From NCBI GenBank assembly GCA_022791315.1, contig JAAVYW010000027.1, positions 1-64,000 of the forward strand: 64,000 nucleotides of DNA. The letters run 5' to 3'. Source of the DNA: Oscillospiraceae bacterium (GTDB lineage Bacteria > Bacillota > Clostridia > Oscillospirales > Ruminococcaceae). A program made the translations under genes and the position numbers. The notes under the pieces were generated by a model that saw only the letters and a list, made by a program, of their open reading frames with translations, was not told where the DNA came from and did not search any database. Below are positions 32,220 through 39,779 of the stretch, one piece after another; the stretch's first letter is position 1, and each line of letters begins with the position of its first letter.

Positions 32220-33392
32220 CTAATCTTCCAGCCCGGCCTCTTTGGCTTGCTGGGCCATCTCCCGCACAACGTCCCGCTCTGCCTCCGAGAGCTCCAGGCC
32301 GGTGACGGCAGAATAAAAATCGGCAAAGAGCTGGGTCTCGGATTTCTGGGCCCGCTGCATCCCGCCCCGTAAGTGGAGCTGCGCCGAGTCGTCCAATGCA
32401 CTCAGCCGCAGCCCCAGCGCATAGGGGTAGACGCTTTTGAGCTTTGCCATGGCGTCGGTGACAAGATGGCTGTCGGTGAGCCGGGCAAAGACATAGTCTT
32501 GGTTGCTCTCCCGTTCTTCGTAGCGGGAAAGCTCTTCCAGGCTCCCCTCAATCACCCGCAAATCCCGCTTTGGCCGCAGGGGCAGCAGCGAGAGGGAGAG
32601 ATTCCCCTTTTCCCGCAGGTCCAAGAGCACTGCCCCCTTTTTCTGTCCCGCTTCTGAGACGCTGTATTTGAGCAGGCTGCCGCTGTAACGGATGGTGTCT
32701 CTCCACACTTTCTGGGGCGCATGGAGGTGGCCCAGAGCGATATAGTCAAAGTCCCCCAGCGCCGAGAGGTCGGTCAGCTCACTTCCCCCCACGTTCAGCT
32801 CGGATTCCGATAAAATCAGCTCGTTCTGCTGCTCCCCCTCCCTCGAAACCCAGCCGAAAAAGCCGTGGGCCAGAAGGACATTCCGCTTTGCTGGGTCAAG
32901 ACCCTCCCGGATGCGCCGGGCGGTTTCCCGGAACAGGGCGTTGTCCCCCGGCGGCACAGCGTCTTTATAGAGCCTGCGCAGGGCAAAGGCATCAGTATAG
33001 GGCAACAGATGGAAGCACACCTCGCCAAATTCGTCCTCCAGCGTCACCCTGCGCACATTGCCGTCAAAGACACTCTCCATGTACAACCCGCTCTCCCGAT
33101 AAAGGCGGCTGGCAAAGGAGAGGCGCTCCGGGCTGTCGTGGTTGCCGCCAATCGCCAGCACCTTGAGCTTCATCCGGGCTACCAGGTGGAAAAACGCCTC
33201 GTCCAGCAGCTTCACTGCCTGGGCCGAGGGTACCCGCCGGTCAAAGAGGTCGCCGCTGATGAGCAACACTTCCACCCCGTTCTCCTGGATGAGGGCATAG
33301 AGCTGTTCCAGGAGGAACTGCTGGTCTTCCAGCAGCGAGTAGTCGTTCAAGAGCCGGCCAATGTGCCAGTCCGAGGTGTGCAAAATTTTCAC
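32220..33392 (-). CDS. sbcD: Exonuclease subunit SbcD
   Basis: A 390-residue Mre11-type metallophosphatase. Metal motifs are HTSDWHIGRLL, ISGDLFDRRVPSAQAV, IGGNHDSPERL, VLLAHGFF and IALGHLHAPQKV. It forms the nuclease core of the SbcCD complex. The start is GTG with AAAGGGAATC upstream. It is the first gene of the sbcD-sbcC-patB-mgtC run; I see no clear promoter in the 114-base divergent gap on this strand. Confidence 0.96.
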   Translation of the reverse strand: MKILHTSDWHIGRLLNDYSLLEDQQFLLEQLYALIQENGVEVLLISGDLFDRRVPSAQAVKLLDEAFFHLVARMKLKVLAIGGNHDSPERLSFASRLYRESGLYMESVFDGNVRRVTLEDEFGEVCFHLLPYTDAFALRRLYKDAVPPGDNALFRETARRIREGLDPAKRNVLLAHGFFGWVSREGEQQNELILSESELNVGGSELTDLSALGDFDYIALGHLHAPQKVWRDTIRYSGSLLKYSVSEAGQKKGAVLLDLREKGNLSLSLLPLRPKRDLRVIEGSLEELSRYEERESNQDYVFARLTDSHLVTDAMAKLKSVYPYALGLRLSALDDSAQLHLRGGMQRAQKSETQLFADFYSAVTGLELSEAERDVVREMAQQAKEAGLED

Positions 33393-33444
33393 GATTCCCT
33401 TTCCTTTCTCTTGGAGATTCCCACAGGCCTCGAGGAATTGCCTA

Positions 33445-33473
33445 TTGTGCTTTGCGCCTGGTTATATTATACT
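33445..33473 (+). promoter_or_regulatory. Vegetative promoter of the YdcF-like gene
   Basis: TTGTGC (33445-33450), 17 bases, TATACT (33468-33473). Confidence 0.6.
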
Positions 33474-33506
33474 GGGAGAGGATTTTGTTTGAAAGGAGAA
33501 TCGCCC

Positions 33507-34277
33507 TTGCGTGCACAAAAAATCTTCTCCGTCCTCTACTGGGTCTTGGCCTTTGGCCTTTTTGCCACCCTGGTGCAGATGGCCTGCTTCTTTGGCCTCT
33601 TTTATGTCGGGCTGCTGGCCCCCCTGGGGCTGTTGGCGGCGCTCACCCTCATCCGGGTCTACCATACCCGCTTTGTGGGGAAAAAGGAGCCCCTGGCCCG
33701 CTTTTTTCAGGTGATGAGTGGTCTGTGCATCGCCGGGTTTGGGGCGCTGGCACTGCTGACGGCAGGGATGTTTTTCTACGCCTACCATGTCCCCGCTCCG
33801 CCGCCGGAGGACGCCACTGTGGTGGTGCTAGGCTGCCGGGTGAATCAGGACGGCACCCTGAGCGAGATGCTGCGCCGCCGCCTGGATATTGCGGCAGACT
33901 ATTTGCTGGCGCACCCAGAATCTGCCTGTATCACCAGCGGCGGCCAGGGCCCCAAGGAACCAGGCCCCGAGGCGGTTTATATGCGGGACTACCTCATCCA
34001 AAAGGGCGTCGCGCCGGAGCGCATTTACCCGGAAAGCGCCTCCTCCAACACCTCGGAGAACATCCGCTTTTCCCATGACCTGCTGCGGCAGGAGGGCCTC
34101 TCCCCCCGCCTGGTAATTGCCACCGAGGGCTTCCATCAGCTGCGGGCGGGCTATTTTGCTGCCAGCGAAGGACTTGAGAGTACGCCACTCTCCTGCATGA
34201 GCCCCTGGCATGTGCTGCCTATGTACCTCTTACGGGAATATATGGGGCTGGCAAAGGCCTTCTTTCTCCACTATTAA
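33507..34277 (+). CDS. YdcF/SanA-like membrane protein (DUF218)
   Basis: A 256-residue protein with three to four N-terminal hydrophobic segments followed by a DUF218 domain: TVVVLGCRVNQDGTLSEMLRRRLDIAADYLLAHPES, SGGQGPKEPGPEA, GVAPERIYPESASSNTSENIRFS, and VIATEGFHQLRA. DUF218 proteins (YdcF, SanA, ElyC) are linked to envelope maintenance; the chemistry is unknown. I chose TTG 33507 because AAAGGAG lies eight bases upstream and the hydrophobic region begins right after. Its stop is one base from the convergent pyrB stop. Confidence 0.85.
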   Translation: MRAQKIFSVLYWVLAFGLFATLVQMACFFGLFYVGLLAPLGLLAALTLIRVYHTRFVGKKEPLARFFQVMSGLCIAGFGALALLTAGMFFYAYHVPAPPPEDATVVVLGCRVNQDGTLSEMLRRRLDIAADYLLAHPESACITSGGQGPKEPGPEAVYMRDYLIQKGVAPERIYPESASSNTSENIRFSHDLLRQEGLSPRLVIATEGFHQLRAGYFAASEGLESTPLSCMSPWHVLPMYLLREYMGLAKAFFLHY

Positions 34278-34278
34278 A

Positions 34279-35343
34279 TTATATCAACTCCCGCTGGCTG
34301 CAATAGGCGCATTCAATCATGCCGCCGCTCTCGTGAAACAGGGCGGGCAGGTAGTGCTCGGAGGCTGAGATACAGCGGGGATTTTTGCAGTGGGCGTGGA
34401 GCTCCCCGGCAGGCGCTCCCTGGCGAAGTCCGCTGGAAAAGAGGGTGGCAATCAGCGCCATGCGGGCATACATCCCGTAAATGGCCTGTTTAAAATACAC
34501 AGCACGGCTATCTCCGTCTACCTCGTCAGCGATCTCATCCACCCTTGGCAGCGGGTGCAGGATTTTCAGGTCGTATTTGGCCTTTTCCAGCTTGTCCAAG
34601 GTGAGGGTGTACACATCCTTCTGGGCCAGGTACTCCTCTTCTGAGGTAAAGCGCTCCTTTTGGATACGGGTCATATAGAGCACATCCAGCCCTGCAATGG
34701 CCTCTTCCAGGCTGTCCAGCTCCCGGTAGGGGCAGTTCAGGGTGTCCAGCAGGTCTTTCACATACTGGGGCATCCGCAGCTGAGGGGTGGAGATAAAGAG
34801 GAACCGGTTGCCGGGATAGCGGCACATAGCCTTGACTAAGGAGTGTACAGTCCTGCCGTTTTTCAGGTCGCCGCACAAGCCGATGGTGAGGCCCGAGAGG
34901 GTCTTTTTTTCCTGCACCAGCGTCACCAGGTCGGTGAGGGTTTGGGTGGGATGGAGATGGCCCCCATCCCCCGCGTTGAGGATAGGGCACCCGGAGTAGA
35001 GCGAGGCTGCCTTGGCCGCCCCTTCCAGAGGATGGCGCAGCACAATCAGGTCGGAATAACCGCTGACAATGCGGATGGTGTCCTTTAACGTCTCCCCCTT
35101 GGAGACGGAGGAGTTCTCAGGATTGCTAAAGCCAATTACCTGTCCCCCCAGGCGCAGCATCGCCGTCTGAAAGGAGAGCTGGGTGCGGGTGGAGGGTTCG
35201 TAGAACAGCGTAGCCATAATGCGCCCTTTCATCACCTGGTCATAGTCCTGCGGGTTTTCCATAATCTTCACAGCTAGGGAGATAATTGCGTCCAACTCCT
35301 GGAGCGACAAATCGCTCAAATCAATCAAGTGCCTCTGTGCCAT
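34279..35343 (-). CDS. pyrB: Aspartate carbamoyltransferase with a PyrI-type zinc tail
   Basis: A 354-residue protein. Residues 1-310 are a catalytic chain: FYEPSTRTQLSFQTAM (carbamoyl phosphate), VLRHPLEGAA, ILNAGDGGHLHPTQTLTDL, IGLCGDLKNGRTVHSL and LHPLPRVDEI. The last 40 residues carry Cys319, 324, 345 and 348 (CKNPRC...CAYC), the C-x4-C-x20-C-x2-C pattern of the PyrI regulatory-chain zinc domain, without the nucleotide-binding allosteric domain. The enzyme makes carbamoyl aspartate for pyrimidines. The tail may tie catalytic trimers together. ATG 35343 has AGGAGG ten bases upstream. No other pyr genes adjoin. Confidence 0.93.
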   Translation of the reverse strand: MAQRHLIDLSDLSLQELDAIISLAVKIMENPQDYDQVMKGRIMATLFYEPSTRTQLSFQTAMLRLGGQVIGFSNPENSSVSKGETLKDTIRIVSGYSDLIVLRHPLEGAAKAASLYSGCPILNAGDGGHLHPTQTLTDLVTLVQEKKTLSGLTIGLCGDLKNGRTVHSLVKAMCRYPGNRFLFISTPQLRMPQYVKDLLDTLNCPYRELDSLEEAIAGLDVLYMTRIQKERFTSEEEYLAQKDVYTLTLDKLEKAKYDLKILHPLPRVDEIADEVDGDSRAVYFKQAIYGMYARMALIATLFSSGLRQGAPAGELHAHCKNPRCISASEHYLPALFHESGGMIECAYCSQRELI

Positions 35344-35410
35344 AGGGCCAAATCCTCCTCGTGTCAGCGGTTTTTTGGCAGGGCCGCTTTTCCAGCAGCT
35401 CTTTGACCCT

Positions 35411-35439
35411 ATTCTAATACAAAATCTGCCCTTTTTCAA
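35411..35439 (-). promoter_or_regulatory. Vegetative promoter of pyrB
   Basis: On the reverse strand: TTGAAA (35439-35434), 17 bases, TAGAAT (35416-35411). The -35 box overlaps the stop codon of ppk1. The leader is about 60 bases; no PyrR-type anti-antiterminator or terminator is visible in it. Confidence 0.7.
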
Positions 35440-37235
35440 TCCTTTCCCTGTAAAATCGTCCCCCTTTTCTCCGCAGGGAAGCGGGGAGGGCTGCTCCGCC
35501 GGTAGCGTCCCGCTTCGTCCGCCTCAAACACGGAGGCGTTTTCCAACGCTAAAGAGAGGTGCCGCCGCAGCTTTTCTTTGGCTGTCTCGCCCTGCACCGG
35601 GCAGGCAGCCTCCACCCGGCGGCGCAGGCTGCGGGCCATCAGGTCGGCGGAGGAGAGGTAGTATTCCGCCTCCTGCCCTCGCCCAAATTGGTAGATGCGG
35701 TCGTGCTGCAGCAGCTTCCCCACCGCGCTGCGCACCCGGATACACCCGCCCTCCGGCCCCGTCTTCCGAGGATGGAGCACGCAGGCTCCCCGCACCAGCA
35801 GGTCAACAGTCACCCCTTGTCCTGCCGCCTGTTCCAGCGCGGCGCAGAGGCTGCGGCTGGTGAGGGCGTTGCATTTGAAGAAGAGGTATCCCCGGCTGCC
35901 AAGGGCCTGCTGCTGCCTGATTTTTTTAAACAGGAAGGGCTCAATCCCCCCGGGGGAAAAGTGGAGGAACTCCCCCTGGGGCGGCTCCTCTCCCCGCTCC
36001 AGGGCAGCAAAGAGGGCCAGCGCATCCCGGCCCGCTGCGGGATCTGGAGTGAAGAGCCGCAGGTCAACATAGGAGCGGGCAGTGCCCTCGTGGGGGTTCC
36101 CGGTGCTCACTTGGGTAATGGTGCCGCCGTTTGCCAGTTCCAGGCACAGCAGCTTGCCGTGTACCTTGCGGTCGCCCCGTCCAAAGTACACCTGGCACCC
36201 GCTGCGGAAGAGGCGGCGGGCGCATTCCAAGTTCTGCTCCTCATCCCCCCTGGCCCTGGGTTCCAGGAACACCCGCACCTCTTTCCCCTGCTCTGCCGCC
36301 CTGCACAGCAGGGCCACTGTAGCCGAAGGGGTTGCCACCCGGTAGAGCGAGAGGGAAATCCCTCTGCACTGGGGCGAGCAGGCGGCCTCTCGCAGCAGCA
36401 GGTGCAGGGGGGCCAGGCTGTCAAAGGGATGGCAAAGCAGCAGCTCCTCCCGGCACAGCCGGGGCAGCAGCCCGCCCTCTGCCCGCAGGGACACCGGCAC
36501 CAGTCGGGTAAACCGCCGCTCCGGGCCGTTCCCCGCCATTCCGGCGGAGAGCAGGGGGCGGGCATTTAAAAATAGGGCCTTGGGAAAATACCGGCGGCAA
36601 AACCCCTCAGCCATCTGCCTGCAAATTCCGGGCGCGTCCCCCAACGGGCCGCAGAGGAAGAGAGCCACTGCCGCCTCCCGCCGTCCCTGGGCCGTCTGCC
36701 TGGCCTGCAGCTCCGGGGAAAGGGCAGTGTCCGGGCGGAGATAGCCTCCCGGCAAAAGCGCCGCCGGAAGCACTCCCATCAACCGTGACCCTGGTGGGAG
36801 CAGCTTCTTCGCCTCTTCCCGTGCACTTTGGGCAGGCCTATCCCCCACAAAGAGGGCGGCCCCGGTGTTCCCCTCCTGTTCGTAAAATAGCATCAAGCCA
36901 TAGAGCCCACCATCCGTCCCCCAATCTGCCCTGCCGTCAAAGAGCCTCCAGCTTCCCCCTGCCTCCTGTGGGGGGAGTAGCCGTTCCATCTCCTCTGCCA
37001 GCCGGTCGCGGCGGGAAAAGAGGCGTCTCACCTCCTGGTCCAGCTCAGTGCAGTCCCGGCCCAGGGCCAACAGCTTTTGCCGCCTGTGGGACAGATAATC
37101 CTCCAAATTACGTGAGAACAGGTGGAAAAAGCGCAGCCGTTCCCCATTGGAAAGCCCCTCCTCGCCACAGAGGGAGAGCAACCTGTCCAAATAGGCCAAA
37201 TGTCCCTGCTCCCGCACCCAATATCGTTCCTTCAT
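35436..37235 (-). CDS. ppk1: Polyphosphate kinase 1, short and divergent
   Basis: A 599-residue Ppk1-type protein, about 100 residues below the usual 690-720. The catalytic core is retained: HPFDSLAPLHLLLREAA, LSLYRVATPSATVALL, EVRVFLEPRARGDEEQNLE (Arg), the phosphohistidine in DRKVHGKLLCLE, STGNPHEGTARSYVDLRLF, and the second histidine in LLQHDRIYQFG. The N-terminal half is weakly conserved. Ppk1 polymerises the ATP gamma-phosphate into polyphosphate. It lies 46 bases after ppx on the same strand, so synthesis and hydrolysis are encoded together. Whether it is fully active is not shown. Confidence 0.83.
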   Translation of the reverse strand: MKERYWVREQGHLAYLDRLLSLCGEEGLSNGERLRFFHLFSRNLEDYLSHRRQKLLALGRDCTELDQEVRRLFSRRDRLAEEMERLLPPQEAGGSWRLFDGRADWGTDGGLYGLMLFYEQEGNTGAALFVGDRPAQSAREEAKKLLPPGSRLMGVLPAALLPGGYLRPDTALSPELQARQTAQGRREAAVALFLCGPLGDAPGICRQMAEGFCRRYFPKALFLNARPLLSAGMAGNGPERRFTRLVPVSLRAEGGLLPRLCREELLLCHPFDSLAPLHLLLREAACSPQCRGISLSLYRVATPSATVALLCRAAEQGKEVRVFLEPRARGDEEQNLECARRLFRSGCQVYFGRGDRKVHGKLLCLELANGGTITQVSTGNPHEGTARSYVDLRLFTPDPAAGRDALALFAALERGEEPPQGEFLHFSPGGIEPFLFKKIRQQQALGSRGYLFFKCNALTSRSLCAALEQAAGQGVTVDLLVRGACVLHPRKTGPEGGCIRVRSAVGKLLQHDRIYQFGRGQEAEYYLSSADLMARSLRRRVEAACPVQGETAKEKLRRHLSLALENASVFEADEAGRYRRSSPPRFPAEKRGTILQGKD

Positions 37236-37281
37236 GTCCCGCTCCCTCCCCTGATAATCAAATTTCTCAATTTCCCACGCC

Positions 37282-38181
37282 CTATTCCTCCAAAAGCAGC
37301 TGCAAATACCCCTCCCGCACGCCGTTCCCCGTCACACAGAGCTTGGCAGCGTCAAAATGGGTGGCTGCCAGCAGCAGGGTGAAGAGCCCTGTGAGGAAAA
37401 TACGGGAGCGTTCCGGCGCAGTCATAGCCAAGGTAATTCTGGCGAGGTCAGGGCTGCAAAAGAGGGCGGCAGCCAGTTGTTCCGCCTCTCTGCGCCCCAA
37501 AGTGTAGCCGTCCACCGGGCGTTCGCTGTACATCAGATGCCGGTGGGCCTTGGCCATGGCCCGTCCCGCTCCGCCGATGAGGTAGAAAGTCTCGGTGCGC
37601 TGGTTCCGCAGGGCAGGGCAGGCCTCCAGCTCCTCTGTGACATAGGCAGCCAGCATCCTGGCCTCCGGTTCGGTGAGGTGGGCCCCCTGCTGGAAGCGGT
37701 TGGTGAGCTTTAAACATCCCAAGGGCAGGCTGGCACTGGAGAGCATTTCCTTCGTGTCAAAGGAAAAGAGCTGGCAGGAGCCGCCCCCCAGGTCACAGGC
37801 AGCGCCTGAGAGAGGCCCAATGGCCTGGCGCAGCCCCAAATAGTCACACCGGGCCTCCTCTTCGCCGGAGAGCACCCGGACAATGAGCCCGGTTTTCTCC
37901 TCAATCTGTTCCAGCACCTCCTGCTGGTTTTCCAGCCCCCGCAAAGAGGCGGTGGCAAAGCAGGAGAGCCGGTCACAGTGCAGGTCATCCGAGAGCTGTT
38001 TCATCTCCCGCAGGGTTTTCCAGAGCCTGGACATCCCCTCGCCATTCAGGCATCCGTCTTTCACAAAGTTGAGCAGGCCCATAAATTCCTTTTGCCCGTG
38101 CCGTTTCCGGTATTCCCCGTCCCGTTTCTCGTAGACAATGAGCCGCACAGTATTGGAGCCGATGTCAATAATTCCCAACAT
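37282..38181 (-). CDS. ppx: Ppx/GppA phosphatase family protein
   Basis: A 299-residue exopolyphosphatase/guanosine pentaphosphatase of the short form, with the ASKHA fold only and no C-terminal HD domain. Motifs: LGIIDIGSNTVRLIVYE, FATASLRGLEN, VLSGEEEARCDYLG, CDLGGGSCQLFSF and YLIGGAGRAMAKAHR. It releases phosphate from polyphosphate ends or acts on pppGpp. ATG 38181 has GGGGGAG upstream. Pairing with ppk1 favours a polyphosphate role. Confidence 0.9.
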   Translation of the reverse strand: MLGIIDIGSNTVRLIVYEKRDGEYRKRHGQKEFMGLLNFVKDGCLNGEGMSRLWKTLREMKQLSDDLHCDRLSCFATASLRGLENQQEVLEQIEEKTGLIVRVLSGEEEARCDYLGLRQAIGPLSGAACDLGGGSCQLFSFDTKEMLSSASLPLGCLKLTNRFQQGAHLTEPEARMLAAYVTEELEACPALRNQRTETFYLIGGAGRAMAKAHRHLMYSERPVDGYTLGRREAEQLAAALFCSPDLARITLAMTAPERSRIFLTGLFTLLLAATHFDAAKLCVTGNGVREGYLQLLLEE

Positions 38182-38257
38182 GTTCTCTCCCCCTTTTCCC
38201 CTTATATTCTTGCCGTTTTTTTGGGATTGATGCGCCGTCCCCCATTTTGGCGCACCA

Positions 38258-38307
38258 CCTCCCCGCAGCTGCGGGGAGGCTTCCTTTCCTTCGCAAAGGA
38301 AGCGAAA
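38258..38307. repeat. Double-hairpin intergenic repeat, copy B
   Basis: A perfect 22-base GC-rich palindrome (38258-38279, centre GCAGCTGC) adjoins GCTTCCTTT (38279-38287)/AAAGGAAGC (38295-38303), then GAAA. The second hairpin matches copy A near 3061-3089; the first hairpin keeps the fold but not the sequence. Confidence 0.6.
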
Positions 38308-38397
38308 TTCTCCAAAAGCGCCCGTCCCAGGAACCAGCTTCGCCCCTTTTCCATATGATGTTAGAAGAATTTGACATGGAAAGGGTGATTTCAGGCT

Positions 38398-39126
38398 ATG
38401 CTTTCGCTGTTTGCCGCCGCTTTTACCGCAGCCGCAGCCGATTGCCTCAATCCGGTAGCGCTCACCCAGCAGTTCATTTTGCAGGGGATGGTGAAAAAGC
38501 GCCGCCATATCTGGGCCTATATCCTGGCAGTGGCGCTTACTAATCTGACGGGTGGGCTTCTGGTCTATCTGGGGGCGGGCGCCCTCATCCGCAGCTTTTG
38601 GGATACGCTGTGCCTGCGGTTCGAGCCGCTGCTGCTCACCGGGCAGCTGGTTTTAGCCATTGTGCTGCTGTTTTACGCCGGTTTTCTGCCCCAAAAATGG
38701 CAGCTGTCCACCCTGCAAAACCAAGTGGACGACCTCACCTCCCAGGATTTAGAGGAACAGGCGAAGCGGGCCGCCGCTCAAAAGGTGAAGTCCATCCATC
38801 CGGCCTATTTGGCCCTGCTGGGCGCAATCAATGTCATCTTGGAGCTGCCCACGGCGCTGCCCTATTTCACCTTCCTGGCCGTCCTGCTCTCCGCATCCCC
38901 TCCTTTTCTTCTCACATTGCTCCTGCTGCTCTTTTACAATGTGATTTTCACCCTGCCCCTGGCGGCGCTCTATTTTCTCTCCCTGCGCTGCGGGGAAAGG
39001 GTGGAGCGCTTCTACAAATCCCTGATGTCCAAGACCAAAAAGGCCCTGCGTATTGTGATGCCCCTGCTGCTGTTCCTCATGGGCGGTGTCCTGCTCTTCG
39101 ACATAGTATCCCATTTTTTCCGGTAA
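38398..39126 (+). CDS. GAP family membrane protein (LysE-like)
   Basis: A 242-residue protein with six hydrophobic segments and an internal charged loop (QVDDLTSQDLEEQAKRAAAQKVK). The start MLSLFAAAFTAAAADCLNPVALTQQFIL with the D-x-L-NP motif, and the central YLALLGAINVILELPTALPYF, fit the GAP/cytochrome c biogenesis-like transporters of the LysE superfamily. The cargo is unknown. AAAGGGTG lies about 10 bases before the ATG. Divergent from ppx across the double-hairpin repeat. Confidence 0.7.
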   Translation: MLSLFAAAFTAAAADCLNPVALTQQFILQGMVKKRRHIWAYILAVALTNLTGGLLVYLGAGALIRSFWDTLCLRFEPLLLTGQLVLAIVLLFYAGFLPQKWQLSTLQNQVDDLTSQDLEEQAKRAAAQKVKSIHPAYLALLGAINVILELPTALPYFTFLAVLLSASPPFLLTLLLLLFYNVIFTLPLAALYFLSLRCGERVERFYKSLMSKTKKALRIVMPLLLFLMGGVLLFDIVSHFFR

Positions 39127-39174
39127 AGCCTGCCCCTTCTTCCCCAAAATACAGGAGATTTTTTTGATTTTTGC

Positions 39175-39203
39175 TTTACAATCGGAATATTGTGTGCTAT
39201 AAT
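39175..39203 (+). promoter_or_regulatory. Vegetative promoter of rpsO
   Basis: TTTACA (39175-39180), 17 bases, TATAAT (39198-39203), preceded by the extended TGTGC element. Confidence 0.8.
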
Positions 39204-39209
39204 AAATCG

Positions 39210-39311
39210 AAAAATTTATGCCGCATTGCTTGGCGTTCGGTGTAAGCCCCAACGGGGAGAGCATCTTCCCTACGCTAAGGTGCCGGCAGGAAAGTTCAAA
39301 GAGGTGTAGAC
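39210..39311 (+). promoter_or_regulatory. Structured rpsO leader, candidate S15 autoregulatory RNA
   Basis: The 100-base leader can fold: TTGGCGT near 39229 pairs with ACGCTAA near 39272, enclosing GCTT/AAGC and CCCC-AAC-GGGG elements, and GAGGTG lies before the start. S15 binds its own leader in many bacteria, with different folds in each group. The match to any known class was not established. Confidence 0.4.
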
Positions 39312-39578
39312 ATGTTACTGAAAGAAGAAAAAGACGCAATCATCAAAGAGTATGCCCGTTCTGAGGGCGACACCGGTTCTCCCGAAGTGCAGATTGCCCT
39401 GCTCACCCGGCGTATCAACGACCTCACCGAGCATCTCAAGATTAATAAGAAGGATCACCATTCCCGCCGCGGCCTGCTGAAAATGGTTGGTAAGCGCCGC
39501 AACCTGCTCAACTATCTCACCAAGACTGACATTGAGAGATACCGTACCATCATCGCCAAGTTGGGCATCCGCAAATAA
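39312..39578 (+). CDS. rpsO: 30S ribosomal protein S15
   Basis: An 88-residue protein with the S15 motifs [42 protein letters not shown] and [10 protein letters not shown]. It binds the central domain of 16S rRNA early in 30S assembly. Length is standard, and the gene precedes pnp as in most bacteria. GAGGTG lies six bases before the ATG. Confidence 0.98.
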   Translation: MLLKEEKDAIIKEYARSEGDTGSPEVQIALLTRRINDLTEHLKINKKDHHSRRGLLKMVGKRRNLLNYLTKTDIERYRTIIAKLGIRK

Positions 39579-39590
39579 ACAAGTCGCTTT

Positions 39591-39628
39591 TGGAGGGCAG
39601 CTGGTCTTTTGTACCATCTGCCCTTCCA
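39591..39628 (+). other. Hairpin between rpsO and pnp
   Basis: TGGAGGGCAG (39591-39600) pairs with CTGCCCTTCCA (39618-39628) with one bulge, and TGG/CCA extends inward. No T run follows. The place corresponds to the processing or partial termination hairpin seen before pnp in other bacteria. The rest of 39629-39779 shows nothing I can name. Confidence 0.5.
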
Positions 39629-39779
39629 TTCGGTAAATCAACCCTTGCAGGAGCCTGCCTGCGGCTGCGATTTAGCAGTGAATCGTGTGCTTCTCCTCCC
39701 CCTTTTGCCCCAGCGGAGCACAGGATTTATTGCTTAATCTCATCCGCCCCAGGCTCCCAAAAGAGAATGGAGGAAGTTT

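Noticed and set aside
35559..36569. A 336-codon forward frame opposite ppk1
   Set aside because: No family resemblance; the reverse frame has the phosphohistidine motifs of Ppk1.
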